Shown here one piece after another: positions 9,188 to 16,879 of a stretch of DNA of 64,000 bases. The position numbers and the translations under genes are program-made. Within the stretch, counting starts at the first letter, position 1. Each line of letters starts with the position of its first letter. The DNA is from Bradyrhizobium lupini (GTDB lineage: Bacteria; Pseudomonadota; Alphaproteobacteria; Rhizobiales; Xanthobacteraceae), in NCBI RefSeq assembly GCF_040939785.1, contig NZ_CP162553.1:62001-126000 (forward strand), written 5' to 3'. The notes beneath the pieces were generated by a model, which saw nothing but the letters and a program-made list of their open reading frames with translations, was not told where the DNA came from and did not search any database.

Positions 9188-10879
9188 ATGGGAACGTTGG
9201 TACTGCTCGATCTGATGGGCGGCGTGGCGCTGTTGCTGTGGGGCCTGCACATGGTCCACAGCGGGATTCTGCGCGCCTTTGGCCCGGACTTGCGACGGCT
9301 CCTCGGCAAGGCGCTTGGTAACCGCTTCAACGCGTTCGCCGCCGGTCTCGGCCTTACTGCCCTGCTCCAGAGCAGCACCGCGACCGCGCTGCTCACGAGT
9401 TCGTTCGCAGCCGAGGGCTTGCTCAGCCTGGTCACCGCGCTCGCCATCATGCTCGGCGCCAATGTCGGCACGACGTTGATCGTGCAGGTGCTGTCGTTCA
9501 ACATCGCCGCCGTCGCGCCGGTCCTGTTCGTGCTCGGACTGGTCGCCTTCCGCGTGGGTCCACGCTCACGGATCAAGGACGTTGGCCGTGTCTTGATCGG
9601 CCTCGGGCTGATGCTGCTGTCGCTGCACATCCTGCTCGACACGCTGGCGCCGGCCGAGAACGCGCCGGGCGTCCGCATCGTGATGTCCTCCATCACGGGC
9701 GATCCCGTTCTGTGCATCGTGATCGCGGCGCTCGTCACCTGGGCGGTGCATTCGAGCGTCGCCAGCGTGCTGCTGATCATGTCGCTCGCCTATTCGCAGT
9801 TCATCTCGCCTTACGCGGCGCTCGCACTGGTGCTTGGCGCCAATCTCGGCAGCGCCATCAATCCCGTATTCGAAGGCGCCAAGCGTGACGATCCCGCCAG
9901 TTATCGCCTGCCGGTGGGCAATCTCGTCAACCGCGTGATCGGGATCGCCTTGGTCCTGCCCTTCCTGGGCCCGATCGCCGAGCACATGCACGCCTGGCAG
10001 CCCGATCTCGCCAGGATGACGGCGGCGTTTCATATCGCCTTCAACGTCGGCACGGCCATCATCTTCATCGGCCTGCTCGATACCGTGTCGCGCCTGTTGA
10101 CCCGGGTCCTGCCCGATCGTGTTCAGGAGGCCGATCCGGCCCGGCCGCGCTATCTCGACGAAACCGCGCTGGAGTCGCCGTCGCTGGCGCTGGCCGATGC
10201 CGGCCGCGAAACCCTGCGCATGGGCGATCTCGTCGAGATCATGCTGCGCAAGGTGATGGCGGCGATGATGAGCGGCGACCGTGCGCTGGTCGACCAGGTC
10301 TCGAAGATGGACAACATCGTCGACGGCCTCGACGAAGCCATCAAGCTCTACGTGACTAAACTCATGCGCGGCAGCCTCGACGAGAGCGAGGGCCGGCGCG
10401 CGATGGAGATCATCTCCTTCGCCATCAATCTGGAACATATCGGCGATATCATCGACAAGAGCCTGAGCGAGCTCGCGACCAAGAAGATCAAGCGTCGCTT
10501 CCAGTTCTCGCCCGAGGGCGCCGAGGAGCTCGCCGCCTTCCACAAGCGCACGATGGATTCGCTGCGCATCGCCTTCGGCGTCTTCATGTCGGGCGACGCC
10601 AACGAGGCGCGCAAGCTGCTGGTGGAGAAGACTGCGCTGCGCAATACCGAGCTTGCCGCCGTCGAGCGCCACCTCGACCGCCTGCGCGAGGGCCGCCCCG
10701 AGACAATCGAAACCACGTCGCTGCATCTCGACGTGCTGCGGGACCTGCGCCGCATCCACTCGCATATCTGCTCGGTCGCCTATCCCGTGCTCGACGCGGC
10801 CGGGGAGCCCCATCGCAGGCACGAAGCGGAGACCGCCGCCCTGCCCGCGCCGGGCGCGGCGTCCGCGTTGCCGCGCTAG
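9188..10879 (+). CDS. Na+/phosphate cotransporter family protein with C-terminal PhoU-like domain
   Basis: A 563-residue inner-membrane protein of the NptA/YjbB type. The first 310 residues hold two inverted repeats of the Na/Pi symporter fold, marked by LLQSSTATALLTSS (near residue 60) and VHSSVASVLLIMS (near 190), both followed by LGANxG loops. Residues from about 340 form PhoU-like helices (VEIMLRKVMAAMMSGD, FAINLEHIGDIIDKS). Family members move phosphate with sodium, often outward. A perfect EcfG promoter lies upstream, so phosphate handling may be stress-linked. The gene is alone on its strand. Exact direction of transport cannot be told from sequence. Confidence 0.88.
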   Translation: MGTLVLLDLMGGVALLLWGLHMVHSGILRAFGPDLRRLLGKALGNRFNAFAAGLGLTALLQSSTATALLTSSFAAEGLLSLVTALAIMLGANVGTTLIVQVLSFNIAAVAPVLFVLGLVAFRVGPRSRIKDVGRVLIGLGLMLLSLHILLDTLAPAENAPGVRIVMSSITGDPVLCIVIAALVTWAVHSSVASVLLIMSLAYSQFISPYAALALVLGANLGSAINPVFEGAKRDDPASYRLPVGNLVNRVIGIALVLPFLGPIAEHMHAWQPDLARMTAAFHIAFNVGTAIIFIGLLDTVSRLLTRVLPDRVQEADPARPRYLDETALESPSLALADAGRETLRMGDLVEIMLRKVMAAMMSGDRALVDQVSKMDNIVDGLDEAIKLYVTKLMRGSLDESEGRRAMEIISFAINLEHIGDIIDKSLSELATKKIKRRFQFSPEGAEELAAFHKRTMDSLRIAFGVFMSGDANEARKLLVEKTALRNTELAAVERHLDRLREGRPETIETTSLHLDVLRDLRRIHSHICSVAYPVLDAAGEPHRRHEAETAALPAPGAASALPR

Positions 10880-10885
10880 CCTGGA

Positions 10886-11224
10886 TCAGCGCTCCAGCGT
10901 CTTTGACGCGCGGCCGCGGTTCTTCACAATCAACATGATGTTACGGATATAGATGATGGTCGCGAGCGCCTGGCCGAGGATGATGACAGGCTCGCGCTTG
11001 ACGACGCCATAGACCAGCGTCATCAGCCCGCCGCCCATCGAGCAGAACCAGAACGCCATCGGCACCACGCTGTTGCCGGCGCGCTCGCTCGCGATCCACT
11101 GCACCAGGAAGCGTGCCGTGAAGAACAGCTGCGCGACGAGGCCGAACGCGAGCCAGAAGTCGAACTTGGCCACGAAGACATCGTAGAAATAATTGCTCAG
11201 CGCCTGACCGTATTGGATGATCAT
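10886..11224 (-). CDS. Lipid A biosynthesis N-terminal domain (LAB_N) membrane protein
   Basis: 112 residues with three to four helices and the LAB_N features FLVQWIASERAGNSVVPMAFWFCSM and REPVIILGQALATIIYIRN. Small LAB_N proteins resemble the extra membrane part of some LpxB proteins and commonly sit next to GT2 enzymes that make polyprenyl-phosphate sugars, where a role in sugar-lipid translocation has been proposed. Its ATG overlaps the stop of the preceding GT2 gene by four bases (ATGA), which supports a joint function. Last gene of the 14621-to-10886 envelope set. Confidence 0.85.
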   Translation of the reverse strand: MIIQYGQALSNYFYDVFVAKFDFWLAFGLVAQLFFTARFLVQWIASERAGNSVVPMAFWFCSMGGGLMTLVYGVVKREPVIILGQALATIIYIRNIMLIVKNRGRASKTLER

Positions 11225-11967
11225 GCCGTCACCTCAGTCACATCCGGCGTCGGCTTCTTGCGGCGGATCAGCCACCAGACGCCCACGAGATCCATGATCC
11301 CGATCCACAGCCGGTCGAAGAAACCGTAGTTTGACACGCCGGAGCGGCGCGGACGGTCGATCACGTCGACATAGGCGATCTCGTAACCCTCGCGGCGCAC
11401 CAGCGCCGGCAGGAAGCGGTGCAGCCCGTCGAAATAGGGCATCATCAGGAACACCTCGCGCCGGAACGCCTTCAGGCCGCAGCCGGTGTCGCGCGTACCG
11501 TCCTTCAGGATCGCGTTGCGGACGCCGTTGGCGACACGTGACTGGAATTTCTTGAAGCCGGTATCCTTGCGGCCGACGCGTTGTCCAGCCGCAAGTCCGA
11601 CCTTGCTTCCGTTCTCGACAGCCGAAATCAGGTCCGGCAGGAAGGCCGGATTGTTCTGGCCGTCGCCGTCGAGCGTCGCCACGATCGCGCCGCGTGCCGC
11701 ACGCACCCCGCTGCGCACGGCCGCGGATTGGCCGCCTGATCTGGCATGGCGCAGCTGGCGCAGATTGTCCCGCTGCTTCATGACCGCGCCAAGCCGTTCG
11801 CCGGTCGCGTCCGTCGAACCGTCATTGACGTAGATGATCTCATAGGCCCAGCGGCCGTCGAGCGCCGCGCCGATCTCCTCGATCAGCGGCACGATGTTGT
11901 CGGCTTCGTTGCGCACGGGAACGACGATCGAAACCGAGGGCTGGAAAACCGAAGGCTGGGACGACAA
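11221..11967 (-). CDS. GT2 family glycosyltransferase, polyprenyl-phosphate sugar synthase type
   Basis: A 248-residue GT-A enzyme resembling dolichyl-phosphate mannose synthase and ArnC. Visible are VSIVVPVRNEADNIVPL at the nucleotide-binding start, YEIIYVNDGSTDATGE, the metal-binding DGDGQN (a DxD motif) and DTGCGLKAFRREVF. A hydrophobic C-terminal helix (IGIMDLVGVWWLI) anchors it. It should transfer a sugar from a nucleotide donor to undecaprenyl phosphate on the cytoplasmic face. The GT39 enzyme and LAB_N protein next door complete a lipid-linked sugar pathway, probably for lipid A or LPS core. The sugar is not determinable here. Confidence 0.85.
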   Translation of the reverse strand: MSSQPSVFQPSVSIVVPVRNEADNIVPLIEEIGAALDGRWAYEIIYVNDGSTDATGERLGAVMKQRDNLRQLRHARSGGQSAAVRSGVRAARGAIVATLDGDGQNNPAFLPDLISAVENGSKVGLAAGQRVGRKDTGFKKFQSRVANGVRNAILKDGTRDTGCGLKAFRREVFLMMPYFDGLHRFLPALVRREGYEIAYVDVIDRPRRSGVSNYGFFDRLWIGIMDLVGVWWLIRRKKPTPDVTEVTA

Positions 11968-12031
11968 ATCGAAGCTCGTGGTTGGAATTGGCTTGCCTTA
12001 AGGAACCGGCGGTCCCGGCAGGCAGCCGCTT

Positions 12032-12877
12032 TTATGGGGCGGATGCCCCGTGGGCAACCCTTTTGAGGCGGCCTGAGACTGCCCCCGCAAGAGGCACAAT
12101 GGTCCCGTCGGCACGGATGGCAAAGCCGAGCCTGCGGGCCGCGAACCAGTAGCGCACCGCCATCGCGCCGACCATGCCGACCAGGGCGCCGGCCACCACG
12201 TCACTCGGGTGGTGCGCAAGCAGCACCAGTCGCGTCAGCAGGATCACGATCGCGTAAGTGAACATGAACACGCGCAGGCGCGGCCACAGCGCCGAGACCG
12301 CAAACGCCAGGGCGAACGCCGTCACTGCATGCCCCGACGGCAAGCTGGCATAGGCCCCGGTCCCCTCGAACGGGATGAAGTTGAAGGGATTGGCCTTGCC
12401 GCCGACAAACGGACGTCCGCGGCCGATGAGATATTTCAGGATCTCGGCGACGAATATCGGCACGGCAACAGACAGAAACACGAACTGCAGCCGCGTGCCG
12501 AGGCCGAGCAGCAATGCGCGGCTTGTGCCGTGCAATCCCGCCGCAACCAGCACCAGCACCACCAGCACACCCCCGAGCACCGAGAGCACATACTCGTCCT
12601 TGCCGAAATCGGTGAGGATGCGGATCGGCCACAGGCCTGGCGTGCCACGCGGCGGCATCAGCTGGATCTCGGTCAGGTCGAACACGACCATCAGCGCGAT
12701 GACCAGGGCTGCACCTGCAGCACTCAGCCAAAGCGAATGCCGCGCCAGCTTTCGCGCGGCCTCGGCGCGGCGCGAATGCGAGGGCGTGCGCACGAGCTGT
12801 GCCAGGGCGCGCCCCGAGAGCGTGAGCAATTGTGCGGGATAGCTCGCGCGCGGCGAGATGTCGGTTGGTGCCGACAT
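12032..12877 (-). CDS. PAP2 superfamily phosphatase, integral membrane
   Basis: 281 residues with about six helices and the three acid-phosphatase motifs: KYLIGRGRP, PSGH in YASLPSGHAVT, and TRLVLLAHHPSDVVAG containing the R..H..D set. It likely dephosphorylates a lipid such as undecaprenyl pyrophosphate or a lipid A phosphate on the periplasmic side. I chose ATG 12877 (MSAPTDISPR), which follows the GT39 stop by one base; an in-frame start at 12961 would lie inside the GT39 gene. Co-transcribed with GT39 upstream and GT2 downstream. Confidence 0.86.
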   Translation of the reverse strand: MSAPTDISPRASYPAQLLTLSGRALAQLVRTPSHSRRAEAARKLARHSLWLSAAGAALVIALMVVFDLTEIQLMPPRGTPGLWPIRILTDFGKDEYVLSVLGGVLVVLVLVAAGLHGTSRALLLGLGTRLQFVFLSVAVPIFVAEILKYLIGRGRPFVGGKANPFNFIPFEGTGAYASLPSGHAVTAFALAFAVSALWPRLRVFMFTYAIVILLTRLVLLAHHPSDVVAGALVGMVGAMAVRYWFAARRLGFAIRADGTIVPLAGAVSGRLKRVAHGASAP

Positions 12878-12878
12878 C

Positions 12879-14621
12879 CTACTCGGTGCCTTCCGAGCGG
12901 AAGATCGAGATCGAGATCGCGCGCCCTTGCGAGAAATTGTAGCCGTCGATGCGGGTGCCAACCTTGTAGCGCAGCCCGATCGCCTCGGCGCGCTGCACGA
13001 AGCCGCGCTCCGAACGCTGCTCGATCAGCGCGAAACGGCAGCTCCCCTGCCGCAGGAAATCCGCCGCACCCGAACCGTCGGTGAGCAGCGTCTGCGTACC
13101 CGTCAGAAAGACCAGGCTCGGCTCGTGATAGCCGGCCGCGGCCGCCTTCGGGCCCACGCAGGTGACGTTGCGAAGGGCGCGTGCGATCTCGATGCTCGGA
13201 AACAGCGGCGTCAGCGACGGCAGCACGATGCCGTAGACCGTTAGCGCGAGCATCAGGGCTGCGACCAGCGCGTTGAGCAGCGAGCGCTCGGCGTGATTGT
13301 TGTCGTGAAGCCACCAGGCGAACAGGCCAAAGATCAGCGAGGCCGCGATGAACGGCCATGCCACGAAAGCAGGCTGCCGCGTCAGCATCACCGCGCCGAC
13401 GACCGCGATGATCGAGCCGCCCACGGGGATTGCGAACCACCATGCCGAGCCGCGCATCAGCCAGGACCACGACAGCACCCGCCGCTCGAGCGCGCCCGCG
13501 GTGAGGATCGCGATCGCAGGATACAGCGGCAGCACGTAATGGGGCAGCTTGGTCAGCACCACCTCGAACACGATCCAGGACGGGACCAGCCAGGCCAGCA
13601 GGAATTGCGCGCCGGGCTCGCGCCGCGCGCGCCAGACCGCGGGCGCGGCCATCGCCGCGAGCGGCGCGCCGGGCCAGAACGTGATCCAGAACAGCACCAG
13701 ATACAGTCCGGGCGGCGCGCCGTGGGATTCCTGCGCGCCCAACTTGCTCAACATGTCGCCGCCGACGGAATCGGCGAAGAAGGCATCGCCCGCGCGCCAG
13801 AAGATCGCGACGAACCAGGGCAGCACCAGCACCAGCATCCACATCAGGCCCCAGAGCGGGCGCAGCTTCCACAGCCAGGAGGCATCGCGGTCCTGGATCG
13901 CGAGCGCGATGATGGTCAGGCCTGCGAACATCAGGATCAGCGGGCCCTTGATCAGGATGCCGACAGCGAGAGCCGTCCAGAAGATCGCGGGCCAGCTCCA
14001 GGGCGGATGGGTCTCGTCCTCGGCGCGCTGCCACGACAGATACGCCCGTGCCATCGCGCCCATCGCGGCGACCACGCAGAACAGCAGCATGGCGTCGGTC
14101 TTCGCAAGCCGCGCCTCGACGCCGAGCAGCACGGAGGCGCACATCAGAAGTGCTGCAAGCACCGCGGCGCGCCGCGTGACGAAGCCGAGCGCCGTCCAAT
14201 AGGTCATGAGCACGGCGCCTATCGCGCCGATCAGCGAGGGAAGCCGATAGACCCAGATGCGCAATTCGGCCCGCGGCAGACCGAGCGCCGATGCCGTCTC
14301 GACCGCGGCCGATTGCAGCCAGTAGATGCCGACGGGCTTCTTGTAGCGGACGTCTTCCTGGAAGCGGATGTCGACATAATCGCCGCTCTCGACCATCTGC
14401 TTGGTGGCCTGCGCAAAGCGCGCCTCGTCGCGATCAACCGGCGGAATCGTAAAGAAGCCCGGCAGGAATAGCAGCAGCGCGCACAGCAGCAGGAAGGCGA
14501 CCGCGCGGACGTGGCTGGCCGTGGCGATGTCGAACATGGACACGAGCCGGCTGCCCGGATTCACCGGGGATTTCGGCTCGCGGGGAGCTCCAAAACGGGG
14601 TGTTGGATAGGTCTCGGCCAT
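12879..14621 (-). CDS. GT39 family (ArnT/PMT-like) lipid-linked-sugar glycosyltransferase
   Basis: A 580-residue polytopic membrane enzyme. The catalytic loop near residue 62 reads IPPVDRDEARFAQATKQMVESGDY, with the acidic DE pair of ArnT-like enzymes, followed by YKKPVGIYWLQ and RLPSLIGAIGA. About twelve helices precede a C-terminal periplasmic domain. By family it moves a sugar from polyprenyl phosphate to an acceptor such as lipid A on the periplasmic face. First of four tightly packed genes (GT39, PAP2, GT2, LAB_N). Bradyrhizobium lipid A is known to carry mannose and galacturonic acid, so this set is a good candidate for that decoration, as inference. Confidence 0.85.
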   Translation of the reverse strand: MAETYPTPRFGAPREPKSPVNPGSRLVSMFDIATASHVRAVAFLLLCALLLFLPGFFTIPPVDRDEARFAQATKQMVESGDYVDIRFQEDVRYKKPVGIYWLQSAAVETASALGLPRAELRIWVYRLPSLIGAIGAVLMTYWTALGFVTRRAAVLAALLMCASVLLGVEARLAKTDAMLLFCVVAAMGAMARAYLSWQRAEDETHPPWSWPAIFWTALAVGILIKGPLILMFAGLTIIALAIQDRDASWLWKLRPLWGLMWMLVLVLPWFVAIFWRAGDAFFADSVGGDMLSKLGAQESHGAPPGLYLVLFWITFWPGAPLAAMAAPAVWRARREPGAQFLLAWLVPSWIVFEVVLTKLPHYVLPLYPAIAILTAGALERRVLSWSWLMRGSAWWFAIPVGGSIIAVVGAVMLTRQPAFVAWPFIAASLIFGLFAWWLHDNNHAERSLLNALVAALMLALTVYGIVLPSLTPLFPSIEIARALRNVTCVGPKAAAAGYHEPSLVFLTGTQTLLTDGSGAADFLRQGSCRFALIEQRSERGFVQRAEAIGLRYKVGTRIDGYNFSQGRAISISIFRSEGTE

Positions 14622-14671
14622 CGGTTCCGCTTACGCTGAAACCGCCATCGCCACAACCGCTTGAGGCAGGG

Positions 14672-16879
14672 TCACTGAATTCGAATGACAACTGTGTCCG
14701 CGGCGCCCGTGGCATCGATGACGGTCAGCCGCGCAAAGCCCGGACCGGGCGGATCGATCAGCCGCTGGCGCCGTCCGTCGATCTCGCCCTGCGCCGTTCC
14801 GTTAACCATGACGGTCATGGGCAGAACGCCGCCGGCGACCTTGACCGGCATGGCTGCGCCGCCCTCGCCACCTGAGCGATCGACGTCGATCCGCGAGCCG
14901 TTCAGCGGAAACTGGATGTGCAGGGCCTGCTCGCCCCCGGTCCGCACCAGATCCCCGACCGGGCGGAACCGCCTCAAGGGCAATGGCAGCTTGGAGTTGC
15001 TGGCCACGAGAGTTCCTTTCGGCGGCTTCGGCAACGGCAGGAGCGTCTTGCCGGTGCGGGCGAAGGCGTCGAACAGGATCGGCGCGGCGGCAACCCGACC
15101 GATCAGGCCCGGAACCGGCGCGCCATCGGGCCGGCCAACCCAGACCCCGATGGTCATGCGCCCGTCGAAGCCCATCGACCAGGCATCGCGGTAGCCGTAG
15201 GAGGTGCCGGTCTTGAAAGCGATGCGGTTATGAGCCGCGTTCTCCGGCGGCGGGGTACCGAGCAGCACATTGCCCACTTGCCAGGCCGCGACCTGATCGA
15301 GCAGCCGCAGCGGCTCGCGCTCGTCCCCGTCGCTCATGATCTCGCGCAGCGGCTTGGTGGTGCCGAGCCGGGCGAAGCCCGCATAGAGCTGGGCGAGGTC
15401 CTGCAGCGTCACGCCGACGCCGCCAAGGCCCATGGCAAGTCCCGGCGCCTCGTCTTTGGGCAGAACCAGATTGCCACCGGCCTGACGCAGCCGCGAGGCC
15501 AGCCGGCTCGCGCCGACGCGGTCGAGCAGCACGATCGCGGGCACGTTTAACGACAGCTGCAGCGCCTTCTTCACCGGCACCGTGCCCTGAAACGTCATGT
15601 CGAAATTTTCCGGCGCGTAGGAGCCGAAGCGCACGGGCCGATCGTCGATCAGACTGTCCGGATGAACAAAACCGTCCTCGAAGGCCAGCCCGTAGATGAA
15701 GGGTTTCAGCGTCGAGCCCGGCGAGCGGATGGCGCGGGTCATGTCGACCTGCCCTGCCCGGCGCTCGTCGAAATAATCGGCCGAGCCGACGCGCGCGAGC
15801 ACGTCGCCGCTCTCATTGTCGACGACGATGATGCCGACCGAGATGTTCGGCTCCAACGCAATGGCACGATCGCGCGCTAGCGGCTCCAGCACCTTCTGGA
15901 GGGTGGCATCGAGCGTCAGCTTGATGACTGGCGCGTCCTTGACCGTCGCAAGCGCCGCATCGGAGGCGTGCGGCGCCAGGATCGGCATCGGCTTGCGCAG
16001 TTTCGGCACAGGAACGGCTTTCGCCTGCTTCGCATCGTCGAGGCTGATCTGTTGCTCCTCGACCATGCGGTCGAGCACGCGGTCACGCGCTTTGCGCGCC
16101 GCATCGGGATAGCGATCGAGCCTGCGGGTCTCCGGCGATTGAGGCAGCGCGACCAGCAACGCGGCTTCAGCCAGCGACAACCGCTTCGGCTCCTTGCCGA
16201 GATAGGCGATCGAGGCAGCGCGAATGCCCTCGAGATTGCCGCCGTAAGGCGCGAGCGCCAGATAGAGGTCGAGGATCTGCTCCTTGCTCAAGCTGCGCTC
16301 GATCTCGATCGCACGCACGATCTGCCGCAGCTTTGCATGGAGCGAGCGCTGCCGCCGAGGCTCCATCAGCCGCGCGAGCTGCATCGAGATGGTCGAGCCG
16401 CCCGAGACGATGTGGCCGCGCGTCGCAAGCTGAAACGCAGCGCGCCCCAGCGCCACCGGGTCGATGCCGTCATGTGCGTAAAAGCGCTGGTCCTCGTAGG
16501 CGAGCAGCAGCTTCAGATAGGTCGGATCGACGTTCGTTTTTGTCTCGACCGGCAGTCGCCAGCGTCCATCCGCCATCGCATAGGCGCGCAGCAGCTTGCC
16601 ATTCCGATCGACGATGGTGGTGGAAACCTGGCGGGCGTCGTCGAAAGGCAGCGGACCGAGGGAGTAAACCCACGCGACGACGCCGACGATGGTGAGGATG
16701 AGCGAGAATGCCAGCGCGGAGAGGACACGCGGGCCCCTGCCCCTTGCTCCGTCATGGCCGGGCTTGTCCCGGCCATCCACGTTCTTGCCTCTCGCACCAA
16801 AGTCCGTGGATGCCCGGGACAAGCCCGGGCATGACGGCGGAGCATGTGGCTCCTTGTCGCTCATCCCATCACCACTCAC
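14672..16879 (-). CDS. pbpC: Penicillin-binding protein 1C (bifunctional transglycosylase/transpeptidase)
   Basis: 735 residues: a membrane anchor at about 55-75, a GT51 transglycosylase (YEDQRFYAHDGIDP, GGSTISMQLARLMEP), a transpeptidase with SPGSTLKPF near 387, SLN, and KTGTSYGYRDAW near 554, and the BiPBP C-terminal domain. It polymerises peptidoglycan in the periplasm. A GTG start at 16879 overlaps the stop of the alpha-2-macroglobulin gene (GTGA); ATG 16864 is an alternative. Oddly, the residues before the anchor are a translated genomic palindromic repeat (CPGLSRAST, DGRDKPGHDG). The yfhM-pbpC gene pair is conserved in many proteobacteria. Confidence 0.92.
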   Translation of the reverse strand: MSGDGMSDKEPHAPPSCPGLSRASTDFGARGKNVDGRDKPGHDGARGRGPRVLSALAFSLILTIVGVVAWVYSLGPLPFDDARQVSTTIVDRNGKLLRAYAMADGRWRLPVETKTNVDPTYLKLLLAYEDQRFYAHDGIDPVALGRAAFQLATRGHIVSGGSTISMQLARLMEPRRQRSLHAKLRQIVRAIEIERSLSKEQILDLYLALAPYGGNLEGIRAASIAYLGKEPKRLSLAEAALLVALPQSPETRRLDRYPDAARKARDRVLDRMVEEQQISLDDAKQAKAVPVPKLRKPMPILAPHASDAALATVKDAPVIKLTLDATLQKVLEPLARDRAIALEPNISVGIIVVDNESGDVLARVGSADYFDERRAGQVDMTRAIRSPGSTLKPFIYGLAFEDGFVHPDSLIDDRPVRFGSYAPENFDMTFQGTVPVKKALQLSLNVPAIVLLDRVGASRLASRLRQAGGNLVLPKDEAPGLAMGLGGVGVTLQDLAQLYAGFARLGTTKPLREIMSDGDEREPLRLLDQVAAWQVGNVLLGTPPPENAAHNRIAFKTGTSYGYRDAWSMGFDGRMTIGVWVGRPDGAPVPGLIGRVAAAPILFDAFARTGKTLLPLPKPPKGTLVASNSKLPLPLRRFRPVGDLVRTGGEQALHIQFPLNGSRIDVDRSGGEGGAAMPVKVAGGVLPMTVMVNGTAQGEIDGRRQRLIDPPGPGFARLTVIDATGAADTVVIRIQ
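16749..16837. repeat. Palindromic intergenic-type repeat inserted in the 5' coding region of pbpC
   Basis: Two 33-base arms (16749-16781 and 16805-16837) are inverted copies differing at two positions, separated by 23 bases. The right arm shares 32 identical bases (16805-16836) with 40058-40089. Translated on the minus strand it gives the CPGLSR/DKPGHDG peptide often seen in Bradyrhizobium annotations. Confidence 0.85.
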
